Shown here in pieces: positions 57,051-64,000 of a stretch of DNA of 64,000 bases. Origin of the DNA: ZC4RG25 sp023428365. GTDB taxonomy: Bacteria; Pseudomonadota; Alphaproteobacteria; Rhizobiales; Hyphomicrobiaceae. The first letter of the stretch is position 1, and every line of letters begins with the position of its first letter. Where the stretch lies: positions 204,196-268,195 of the forward strand of contig JBNOAI010000009.1 in the NCBI GenBank assembly GCA_050283925.1, in the 5' to 3' direction. The position numbers and the translations under genes were made by a program. The notes under the pieces were generated by a model that was not told the DNA's origin, made no database searches, and saw nothing but the letters and a program-made list of their open reading frames with translations.

Positions 57051-58076
57051 TTACTTGTTCTCAGCGGGACGGGTTTCACCTGCGTCGCGGAGCCCAAAGC
57101 CCAGTACGTTGCCTTGCACCAGCGGAGGCTGCTCCTGTGGTCGCAGGGCCGAGGTGGAGATTCCGGTTTTCGGCGGTGTGCGGCTGGCCTGAACCGGCTC
57201 GCCGTCGCTACACGTCCGCACCGGCCCAAGTTGCAGAGGCGCCAATCCGTGGCGGTCAACCGAGATCGTCGGCTGGCCCCGATAGTGCCGCCGCCAGTTC
57301 TCAACTAGGCCGTCAGCATCCTTACGGGTCCCCTCGGTCGCACCACAGAAGATGTTCTGGTGGATGTCCTCGATCCAGATCCGCTCGTGGGCTGGGGCAT
57401 GTTCCAGCGCCATTGTAATCAACGCCAGTGCGCGCTTGCGATCCTGCGGCACGTGTTGGCCGCGCCAATAGAGATCGGCGAGAAAAGCCTGCGCACCGGC
57501 GTGACCTTTCTCGGTCAGAACCGACAGCCAATGCATCGCCTGCTTGGCATCGTCCTTGCCCTCACTATTGAGGTAGAACTTCGCGAGTTCGAACTGTGCG
57601 TCGACATCGTTGAAGAACGTCGCCGCGTGATGGAGATACTCGGCTGCGCGGTATGAGTTCGGCCTCAGCCCGATCTCCGGAAGACCTTGCCGCAAGTAGC
57701 CAGCGAGCGCGGTGAACGCCTTTGCAACGAATGGCGCGCGCTGATCGTAATCCGGATCGATGTCGGCATTCTCGTCAGCAATGCGCTGATACAGCATGTA
57801 GGCTTTGGCGTGATCGACATGCGGCCCAAGATTGTCCGAAAACATCCGCGCGAGATAAAACTCCGCTAGAAACAATCCCTTCCCAGCAGCAAGCTCGAGC
57901 GCCGGCAAAGCCCGATCATAGTGACGTGCCTGCATGGCCTTAACAGCGTACTCAAGCGCAGCCTCCGGCGACTTGAACGCCTCCTTGCGTGCCGCCAGGG
58001 TCGGGCCTGAGGAGAGTGCGAGCATCACAGCCAACGCCGGCACCGCTGCTCGCTTGACTATCAGCTTAACGGACAA
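57051..58076 (-). CDS. exoR: ExoR-like periplasmic Sel1-repeat protein
   Basis: A 341-residue exported protein: signal peptide (VKRAAVPALAVMLALSSGPT...LAARKE), then Sel1/TPR-like repeats from about residue 38 to 235 (AALEYAVKAMQARHYDRALPALELAAGKG, AEFYLARMFSDNLG, AQFELAKFYLNSEGKDDAKQAMHWLSV, GAQAFLADLYWRGQHVP, RKRALALITMALEHAP). The order and spacing match ExoR, the periplasmic repressor of the ExoS/ChvG-ChvI system in Sinorhizobium, which controls exopolysaccharide and envelope functions. The C-terminus is a longer, Pro-rich tail than in ExoR (268 residues). No chvG/chvI nearby. Start TTG 58076; overlaps the upstream ORF by 11 bp. Confidence 0.72.
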   Translation of the reverse strand: MSVKLIVKRAAVPALAVMLALSSGPTLAARKEAFKSPEAALEYAVKAMQARHYDRALPALELAAGKGLFLAEFYLARMFSDNLGPHVDHAKAYMLYQRIADENADIDPDYDQRAPFVAKAFTALAGYLRQGLPEIGLRPNSYRAAEYLHHAATFFNDVDAQFELAKFYLNSEGKDDAKQAMHWLSVLTEKGHAGAQAFLADLYWRGQHVPQDRKRALALITMALEHAPAHERIWIEDIHQNIFCGATEGTRKDADGLVENWRRHYRGQPTISVDRHGLAPLQLGPVRTCSDGEPVQASRTPPKTGISTSALRPQEQPPLVQGNVLGFGLRDAGETRPAENK

Positions 58077-58614
58077 CTTCTGCCTTTCCGCCAGGGTGGG
58101 TAACCGCGCGCCTCGGCGCAGTGCCTGCCTGATCCGTGCAATTTCTCGCTGCTCTGCCGTCGCCGGAGAGAGCGGTCCACGCGTTGCGGCGTGATTCGAG
58201 CTCAGATGTGTCTGCGGGACGATCGCGTGATCCTTTTCCCGTATTGAATTTCAATGTGGCGCCGGAAGGCCTGTTAAACTGCTGATCTGCGTCCAAATAC
58301 GGCCCGCAAGGATCAAGCAAGGCACCTCTCGGCACTCTCGCGAAGCATTCGTTCGTGTTGTAGGAGACCACCTTGTGCGCATCGCGACTGTCACAAGCAG
58401 CTATCGCCAAGCCCACCCGGCTCCTCTTGATGCTCTTCTTCTCCACCAACTCGAACGACTTCGGTCCGCAACCATAAAGCTGATATGTGCCAGGGAATTG
58501 CAGCTTTTTGATGCTCATAAGCTTCACAATTACGCCATGAACGTTCTGCGACATCCGCAGACGTCGCGGCGCCTTTGCAAGCTCTGTCCCTTGGCTCAAA
58601 TCGAACAACGTCAC
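58066..58614 (-). CDS. Possible hypothetical protein overlapping the exoR-like start
   Basis: A 182-residue open frame with GTG start at 58614. The middle looks protein-like (MSIKKLQFPGTYQLYGCGPK; RVGLAIAACDSRDAHKVVSY), while the last 45 residues are low quality (RAARNCTDQAGTAPRRAV) and the third-codon GC is only about 58%, below its neighbours. It overlaps the exoR-like start by 11 bp on the same strand, which could mean coupling. No family known; it may be a decayed or non-coding stretch. Confidence 0.35.
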   Translation of the reverse strand: MTLFDLSQGTELAKAPRRLRMSQNVHGVIVKLMSIKKLQFPGTYQLYGCGPKSFELVEKKSIKRSRVGLAIAACDSRDAHKVVSYNTNECFARVPRGALLDPCGPYLDADQQFNRPSGATLKFNTGKGSRDRPADTSELESRRNAWTALSGDGRAARNCTDQAGTAPRRAVTHPGGKAEVVR

Positions 58615-58871
58615 CCTACCGTGTCCGAGCCTAGCAATCCGTCCAGCCCGGACATTGTCATTACCCCGTCATGTGAAATTGATCGTGGTCAGCCTTTATG
58701 TCTCAAAAGAGGCACGGTGTGGTAAACGCGTTGCGTTGGCGCCACAGTTTCACATCTCAGTTAATTGATCAGTGCTGAGCATTTCAGGAGCCGTTCAGAT
58801 TCGAACCGCATGATGGCCATCATTGAATGACCAGTATGTGAGCATAAGGTCACCAGCGCTGGACGATTCTC

Positions 58872-59465
58872 ATGCGGAAGTGGCTCATACCGGGGTTCAT
58901 CGTTGTCTGTGGCGGGCTGTATGTCGCCTCGCCGTTCTGGGCCGCGTGGTCATTGCGCGAAGCCCTCCGCAGCGGCGACACGGCAACCATAGAACAGCGT
59001 GTGCAATGGCAGACCGTCAGGACCAGCCTGAAGGCATCTCTATCGAAGAATGCTCAACTGCTGTCGCAGGCCAATGACGTCGGTGCAGCCATCCGTCCGA
59101 CGATGTGGCAGCGCGTGAAGTCAGCGTTCGGCGCCACCATGCTCGACCGGTTCATCGAGACGTACGTAACGCCGGAAGGGCTGCCGCAGCTGTTTCGCTA
59201 TAACCAGCTGGCGCGGAGGCATCTGCCGGGACGACCGAGTGTCGAGGAACTCGATAGCCGGCCGTGGACTGAAAGGGCCGTCGATTTCTATAGCCGGCTG
59301 CGGCGGGCCGAGTTCCGCAGCCTGACGCGTGTCGAGCTCGAAATCGCCGATCGCTTCGCGCCCGAGCGCCACTTTGTCAGCGTGATGGAACTGGTGAGCT
59401 TCCGCTGGAAGCTCACAGAAATGCACGTCATGACTAACGAGACGACACTCGCCGCCTTGCCATAG
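58872..59465 (+). CDS. DUF2939-family exported or membrane-anchored protein
   Basis: A 197-residue protein of the DUF2939 family. N-terminal helix MRKWLIPGFIVVCGGLYVAS acts as a signal anchor, followed by the family start SPFWAAWSLREALRSGDTAT, where an Arg/Glu pattern precedes a helical domain, and a C-terminal strand-rich part (FRSLTRVELEIADRFAPERH, VSFRWKLTEMHVM) with the W-K-L-T motif that often ends the domain. Function unknown; probably periplasmic side of the inner membrane. Convergent with valS, stops 9 bp apart. Confidence 0.85.
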   Translation: MRKWLIPGFIVVCGGLYVASPFWAAWSLREALRSGDTATIEQRVQWQTVRTSLKASLSKNAQLLSQANDVGAAIRPTMWQRVKSAFGATMLDRFIETYVTPEGLPQLFRYNQLARRHLPGRPSVEELDSRPWTERAVDFYSRLRRAEFRSLTRVELEIADRFAPERHFVSVMELVSFRWKLTEMHVMTNETTLAALP

Positions 59466-59474
59466 CGGCAGACC

Positions 59475-62288
59475 TCAGGCTTCGAAGCGCTTCAAAGCCG
59501 CCGTCAGACGAACGGTCAGCGCCTCGAAATCAGCCCTGCGCTCGCGCTGCTCTTCGACGACCTCTTCGGGCGCCTTCGCAACGAACTGCTCGTTCGACAG
59601 CTTGGCGTCGATTTTCCTGATTTCGCCGGCCGCCTTTTCGATCTCGCGCTCGAGCCGAGCCCGCTCGGCGTTCATGTCGATGACGCCCGCCAGCGGAAGG
59701 GCTGCCGTTGTGTCACCGAACACAATCAACGCAGCACCTTTCGGGGCAGCGTCTACGAAGGTCATCGCATTCAAACGCGCGAGCCGGCTGATCGTGTCCT
59801 TATGGCGATTGGCACGCTGTTTGATTGCGTTGTCGCTGCCTGCCAGAACGAGCGGAATTTTCGCCCCCGCCGGCACGTTCATCTCCGAACGCACCGAGCG
59901 GACCTCGTTGACGAGTTGAACGACCCAACCCATCTCCTCGTCCGCCTCAGAATCAGCAAGGCCGTCGAGCTGCGGCCAGGTCGACAGCACCAGCATACTG
60001 GTGCGGGCCTCGCCGTGCTCGACCATATGCGTCCACAGCTCTTCGGTGATGAACGGCATGAACGGGTGCAGCAGCTTCAGCACCTGATCGAGCACCCACG
60101 CCGTCATGGCGCGCGTCTCCGCCATCGCCTCGGTATCGCTGCCAGCCAGCACCGGCTTGATCAGCTCCAGATACCAGTCGCAGAAGACGCCCCAGGTGAA
60201 CTCGTAGATCGCGGACGCGGCCTCGTTGAACTTGTAGGCTTCCAGCGCCTCGGTCACGGCTTTCGCCGCACGCTCCGTTTCACCGGCAATCCACCGGTTG
60301 ACCGTCTGCTCCACGGAAGCCGGATCGAACCCCTTCACGCGGACGCATTCGTTCATCTCCGCGAAGCGTGAGGCATTCCAGAGCTTGGTCGCGAAGTTGC
60401 GGTAGCCCTCGACGCGCGACTTCGCCAGTTTGATGTCGCGGCCCTGCGCGGCCATCGCGGCCAGTGTGAAGCGCAGGGCATCGGCGCCGAATGCGTCGAT
60501 CAGGTCCAGGGGATCCATGACGTTCCCCTTGGACTTCGACATCTTCTGCCCCTTCTCGTCGCGGACGAGGGCGTGGATGTAGACGTCGTGGAACGGCACT
60601 TCCTCCTGGAAATGCAGTCCCATCATCATCATGCGGGCGACCCAGAAGAAGATGATGTCAAAGCCGGTAACGAGCGCGCTCGTCGGATAGAAGCGAGCAA
60701 GCTCCGGCGTCTTATCGGGCCATCCGAGCGTCGAAAACGGCCACAGCGCGGACGAGAACCACGTGTCGAGCACGTCGGGGTCGCGCTCCAGATGAACGCG
60801 CGATCCGTAGTGACGCTGCGCAGCCGCCAGCGCGAGGTTTTCCGTCTCCTCGACGAACACCTCACCATCAGGACCGTACCATGCCGGGATCTGATGGCCC
60901 CACCACAGCTGGCGCGACACGCACCACGGCTGGATATTGCGCATCCACTCGAAGTAGGTTTTCTCCCAGTTCTTCGGAACGAAAACCGTTTTGCCATTCT
61001 CAACCGCGGCGATGGCGGGCTTCGCCAACTCGCCCGCGTTGACGTACCACTGGTCCGTCAGCCACGGCTCGATCGCAACGTTTGAGCGATCGCCATGCGG
61101 AACCGTATGGGTGGTCGGCTCGATCTTATCGAGGAAACCACCCTCTTCCATGATCGTGGTGATCAGCGTGCGCGCTTCGAAACGGTCGAGCCCTTCGAAT
61201 TGCTCCCACACGCGTTCGCGCATCGGCGTAACTTCGACGTCCAAAAGGAAATCGGCGTTACCCTTGAGGGTTATCTTGGCTTCCGCGGTCAGAATGTTGA
61301 TCGCGCGCAGACCGTGGCGCTTGCCGACGTCAAAGTCGTTGAAGTCATGGGCCGGCGTAATCTTGACCGCGCCCGATCCCTTCTCCGGATCAGAGTAGGT
61401 GTCCGCAACGATCGGAATTTTCCGCCCGACGATCGGCAGGATAACGTTCTTGCCGATCAAATGCCGATAGCGTTCGTCGTCGGGATGCACAGCTATCGCC
61501 GTATCCGCGAGCATCGTTTCGGGACGGGTGGTCGCGAACGTAATGAACGTCGAAGGATCCGCGGGGTCATACGTGGCCCCTTCGATCGGATAGCGGAAAT
61601 GGAACATGTGGCCCGCGGCGTCCTTCTTGAGGACCTTCGCCAAAGCCGCCGCATCAAAGGGCTTTTCCGGATCACCAGACGTCCACGTGAAGGAGCCCTT
61701 TTTCTCGACCTGCATGACTTCCAGGTCGGAAATCGCGGTCTGGAACTTCGGGTCCCAATTGACGAGGCGCTTGTCCTTGTAAAGCAGTCCCTTCCGGTGC
61801 AGCTCGACGAACACTTTGACCACGGCGCGGCTTAGGCCTTCGTCCATGGTGAAGCGCTCGCGCTCCCAGTCGCAGGACGCGCCGAGACGCTTGAGCTGAT
61901 TGATGATCGTGCCGCCGCTTTCAGCCTTCCACTTCCAGACTTCATCGAGGAAGGCTTCACGCCCCATGGTGCGCCGATCGGTGCGGTTCTCCGCCGCGAG
62001 TTTGCGCTCGACCACCATCTGCGTGGCGATGCCGGCATGATCCGTACCCGGCTGCCAGAGAACATCCTTACCGCGCATCCGCTCGAACCGGCACAGCACG
62101 TCCTGCAGCGTATTATTGAGCGCGTGGCCCATGTGCAGGGAGCCGGTGACGTTCGGCGGCGGGATCACGATGCAATACGGCGGCGCGGCGGCACGCTCGG
62201 GTCTGCCGCAGCGGAACGCGCCGGACGTCTCCCAATCGTTATAGATGCGCTTTTCGATCTCAGCGGGTTGGTAGGTCTTCTCGAGCAT
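59475..62288 (-). CDS. valS: Valyl-tRNA synthetase
   Basis: A 937-residue class Ia synthetase attaching valine to tRNA-Val. HIGH-type motif in PNVTGSLHMGHALNNTL (about residue 45), KMSKS in KGQKMSKSKGNVMDP (about residue 585). The editing (CP1) domain includes TFATTRPETMLADTAIAVHP and ITPAHDFNDFDVGKRHGL. The C-terminal coiled coil (INMNAERARLEREIEKAAGE) is typical of ValS. ATG 62288 begins MLEKTYQPAEIEKRIYNDWE. Follows popZ on the same strand at 167 bp, behind an 11-bp hairpin. Confidence 0.98.
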   Translation of the reverse strand: MLEKTYQPAEIEKRIYNDWETSGAFRCGRPERAAAPPYCIVIPPPNVTGSLHMGHALNNTLQDVLCRFERMRGKDVLWQPGTDHAGIATQMVVERKLAAENRTDRRTMGREAFLDEVWKWKAESGGTIINQLKRLGASCDWERERFTMDEGLSRAVVKVFVELHRKGLLYKDKRLVNWDPKFQTAISDLEVMQVEKKGSFTWTSGDPEKPFDAAALAKVLKKDAAGHMFHFRYPIEGATYDPADPSTFITFATTRPETMLADTAIAVHPDDERYRHLIGKNVILPIVGRKIPIVADTYSDPEKGSGAVKITPAHDFNDFDVGKRHGLRAINILTAEAKITLKGNADFLLDVEVTPMRERVWEQFEGLDRFEARTLITTIMEEGGFLDKIEPTTHTVPHGDRSNVAIEPWLTDQWYVNAGELAKPAIAAVENGKTVFVPKNWEKTYFEWMRNIQPWCVSRQLWWGHQIPAWYGPDGEVFVEETENLALAAAQRHYGSRVHLERDPDVLDTWFSSALWPFSTLGWPDKTPELARFYPTSALVTGFDIIFFWVARMMMMGLHFQEEVPFHDVYIHALVRDEKGQKMSKSKGNVMDPLDLIDAFGADALRFTLAAMAAQGRDIKLAKSRVEGYRNFATKLWNASRFAEMNECVRVKGFDPASVEQTVNRWIAGETERAAKAVTEALEAYKFNEAASAIYEFTWGVFCDWYLELIKPVLAGSDTEAMAETRAMTAWVLDQVLKLLHPFMPFITEELWTHMVEHGEARTSMLVLSTWPQLDGLADSEADEEMGWVVQLVNEVRSVRSEMNVPAGAKIPLVLAGSDNAIKQRANRHKDTISRLARLNAMTFVDAAPKGAALIVFGDTTAALPLAGVIDMNAERARLEREIEKAAGEIRKIDAKLSNEQFVAKAPEEVVEEQRERRADFEALTVRLTAALKRFEA

Positions 62289-62404
62289 GGGTGTGCGATC
62301 AGAGATGATGATGTCAGGGCTGGTGGGGGTCGTACGCTTGACGTTCCGTGCCTGTCAACAAGACCGCCCCAGGACTGGATCGGCCGACAGAGCCTTATAA
62401 AGCA

Positions 62405-62429
62405 CGATAGGGCGCCAAGCGCCCTATCG
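62405..62429 (-). terminator. 11-bp hairpin between popZ and valS
   Basis: CGATAGGGCGC/GCGCCCTATCG, perfect 11-bp stem with a 3-nt loop, 26 bp after the popZ stop and 117 bp before valS. The T-stretch after it on the minus strand is interrupted (TGCTTTATAA), so termination, attenuation or RNA processing are all possible. Confidence 0.5.
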
Positions 62430-62455
62430 ATGTGTCCGATTTGGCAATTTCTCGG

Positions 62456-63709
62456 TCAATTCTGATCCGGCTTCCCAGATCGCTGGGCGTTCGCCGCAAG
62501 TTCCACGCGCAAGGCCTTCTCCACGATGCGCGGCATATTCGCATCCAGCCAATCCCGCAGCATCGGGCGAAGCAGGTCGGCGACCGTATCTTCCAGCGTC
62601 CGGCCTGTGGCCATCTCAACCGGCGATGGCTTCACTTCGGGTGCTGGCTCGGCGGCAGCAACCGTGGGCTTGGGCGCAGGCGCGGGCTTGGCAACCGGCT
62701 TCGAACCGGAAAGGCCGTGGGCGAGAGCATCGAGCGCCGACAATTCGGGACGCCGGACAGGCTCACTGACAGCGGGCTTGGCCACCGCTTCCTTCGCCGG
62801 CGCAGCCGGTTTTACGCTTTCCTGATGCGCCGGAAGTTCTGGATTCGCGACAGGCTGCGACGGTTTGGCTACGGGAACATCCAGCGTGCGAGCCGCCGGA
62901 GCCTGTGTCGGTTCTCCAGTCGGGGAAGCAACATTTGCCGGCTCGGCCTTACGAACTGAATCCGCTCGGGCGGCAGCTCCATTGAGCCCTGCAGCATTTT
63001 TCTGCTCAGCGCCCGGTGCGGGCATTGGAGCCTGACGTGCCAAATTCGGGTCCGCCGCCGCAGGGCGGGATGCAGCCGGCTTCGGAGTGAGATCGGGGAA
63101 ACCTGGCCGCGCAGCCTTATCGTCCAGCGATGGCAATGATGGTTCAGCTAACCGCTGTCCAGGTAAAGGCAGATCGGAAAACGGCTTAGCGCTCGGTAGC
63201 CCAGCCCCACCTTGCGGTGCGACGGGCGCCTGGCGCAGCATGTCGAGCGGATTCGCAGGCCCGCTCAACGGCTTCGGGGCTCCGCTCGCTCCTGCCGACG
63301 GTGCGGGCGCCGAGGGGCGCGAAAACAGCCAGCCAGGCCGGTGAGCATTCTCTCCGTTCGACTGGTCGGCATTCTGGGTGGGCCGCGACGCGAATCCAGC
63401 ATCCGGCTCACGCCTCACCGCTGCGCGCTCGTTTCGCTCCGAGCCGTCATCGATCAGGTCGGCAAGCGCATCCTCCACGCTGTAGGCCGAGTCATCGCCC
63501 GACGAATCGCGCTCGGGAAACGGGAGCGACCCCGGCTCGCGGCGATCCTGGCCATCACTGCCGGAACGTGCAGACCGCGACTCATCCGGCAAACCCGGAA
63601 GAGAGGCAGGTCCCGGACGTGATCCGATCGGTTCCTCCGCGATAATTTTGCGAATGGAGGCAAGGATTTCCTCCATGCTCGGCTCGGAGGCTTTTTCCGG
63701 TCTCGTCAT
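62456..63709 (-). CDS. popZ: PopZ-like polar organizing protein (DUF2497)
   Basis: A 417-residue scaffold that assembles a polymeric hub at the cell pole, tethering the chromosome origin via ParB. The conserved N-terminal helix EPSMEEILASIRKIIAEEP (residues ~8-26) and the C-terminal DUF2497 domain (GRTLEDTVADLLRPMLRDWL, RIVEKALRVELA) are both intact. The ~300 residues between are Pro/Ala/Ser-rich and disordered, longer than in Caulobacter PopZ (177 aa) and in keeping with the larger rhizobial versions. ATG 63709 matches the conserved N-terminal sequence; 26 upstream codons are not family-like. Adjacent to valS, as in many Rhizobiales. Confidence 0.9.
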   Translation of the reverse strand: MTRPEKASEPSMEEILASIRKIIAEEPIGSRPGPASLPGLPDESRSARSGSDGQDRREPGSLPFPERDSSGDDSAYSVEDALADLIDDGSERNERAAVRREPDAGFASRPTQNADQSNGENAHRPGWLFSRPSAPAPSAGASGAPKPLSGPANPLDMLRQAPVAPQGGAGLPSAKPFSDLPLPGQRLAEPSLPSLDDKAARPGFPDLTPKPAASRPAAADPNLARQAPMPAPGAEQKNAAGLNGAAARADSVRKAEPANVASPTGEPTQAPAARTLDVPVAKPSQPVANPELPAHQESVKPAAPAKEAVAKPAVSEPVRRPELSALDALAHGLSGSKPVAKPAPAPKPTVAAAEPAPEVKPSPVEMATGRTLEDTVADLLRPMLRDWLDANMPRIVEKALRVELAANAQRSGKPDQN

Positions 63710-63914
63710 TCCATCCTCGTTGCCCGCGGTTGCGCGGCTAGGCACATGAGCGCGCAGACAATGCTTTGGAGTCAAGTGCCAGCGCACCTATGCCCGTCGT
63801 ACAACGATTGGCAAAAGGCATCAATGCAGTCACATGCCCAAGCTGTGCGTATCGCCAGGGCAGTCACATAACGTCAAATAATGGCAGATCGCCGGTCACA
63901 GGTGCGGCGTGCGG

Positions 63915-64000
63915 CTATTTGCTGGGCTCGACCTGGCCGCTGGTTTCCCAGGTGTCGATCTCCTCGCGGCGGCCGTCGGCGTGGGTGATCGACAACCCAA
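63915..64000 (-). CDS. C-terminal end of an unidentified protein (partial)
   Basis: The last 27 codons of a minus-strand gene entering from the right edge, ending EEIDTWETSGQVEPSK-stop (TAG at 63915-63917). The sequence (LSITHADGRREEIDTW) is charged and soluble-looking. In related genomes a TolC-like gene is often found here, but this end does not look like TolC, and nothing more can be said. Confidence 0.45.
   Translation of the reverse strand, partial: GLSITHADGRREEIDTWETSGQVEPSK

Overview
This is a roughly 61% GC chromosomal segment of an alphaproteobacterium, most likely Hyphomicrobiales (Rhizobiales). The markers for this are an NDUFA12-type complex I accessory subunit, a class II (B12-dependent) ribonucleotide reductase, an lptM/lysA/TIGR02302 neighbourhood, PopZ next to valS, an ExoR-like Sel1 protein, a LpxQ-like outer-membrane protein, and ethylmalonyl-CoA (EMC) pathway genes. 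The genus cannot be fixed from sequence alone; a Xanthobacteraceae- or Hyphomicrobiaceae-like lineage is a guess.

Layout. 1-6.0 kb: end of a secreted-protein gene, NDUFA12, a 0.7-kb leader region with a possible NrdR box pair and an unexplained + strand terminator, nrdJ, a hypothetical gene and tRNA-Thr(TGT). 6.1-17.5 kb: small hypotheticals, a phytoene-desaturase-like oxidoreductase, a D-2-hydroxyacid dehydrogenase, aspartate aminotransferase, the lipoprotein LptM, an SAF-domain dehydrogenase on the opposite strand, lysA and a TIGR02302 membrane protein. 17.8-28.5 kb: a LysR regulator, a LpxQ-like barrel, a PHB-depolymerase-like lipoprotein, and the coupled pair alpha-2-macroglobulin / PBP1C. 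28.7-35.1 kb: an accessory-looking stretch with a lone hypothetical, a gene-poor 1.1 kb that holds a candidate 30-aa membrane microprotein, and a two-gene cassette (winged-helix-like protein plus a 1,165-aa double ATPase with a HerA/FtsK-type C-terminal half). 35.5-39.8 kb: a CAP-domain lipoprotein, small hypotheticals, a D,D-carboxypeptidase, tRNA-Leu(CAA), an AI-2E-family permease and a small membrane protein. 39.8-49.3 kb: ecm (meaA), a dctPQM TRAP transporter, crotonyl-CoA carboxylase/reductase and methylsuccinyl-CoA dehydrogenase. 49.6-52 kb: small hypotheticals preceded by a 28-codon cysteine-rich open frame ending Cys-Cys-Cys-stop, then a convergent CysB-like regulator. 52.2-64 kb: lytic transglycosylase, Crp/Fnr regulator, a DEAD-box helicase with a repetitive RG-rich tail, ExoR-like protein, DUF2939 protein, valS, popZ and the end of one more gene.

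How the genes fit together. Three characteristic EMC enzymes (Ccr, Ecm, Mcd) lie within 10 kb, pointing to acetyl-CoA assimilation without the glyoxylate shunt. CTGC-N3-GCAG-type elements ahead of ccr and mcd suggest PhaR-type co-regulation with polyhydroxybutyrate metabolism. Both nrdJ and ecm need adenosylcobalamin. A2M/PBP1C, the carboxypeptidase, the transglycosylase, LptM and the LpxQ-like protein are envelope functions.

The most notable unexplained elements are the poly-cysteine leader-peptide candidate at 50435-50521 beside a CysB-like gene, the HerA-fusion cassette at 30432-35109, the orphan + strand terminator in front of nrdJ, and the 30-aa membrane ORF at 29947-30039. I found no CRISPR array, insertion sequence, rRNA or phage.
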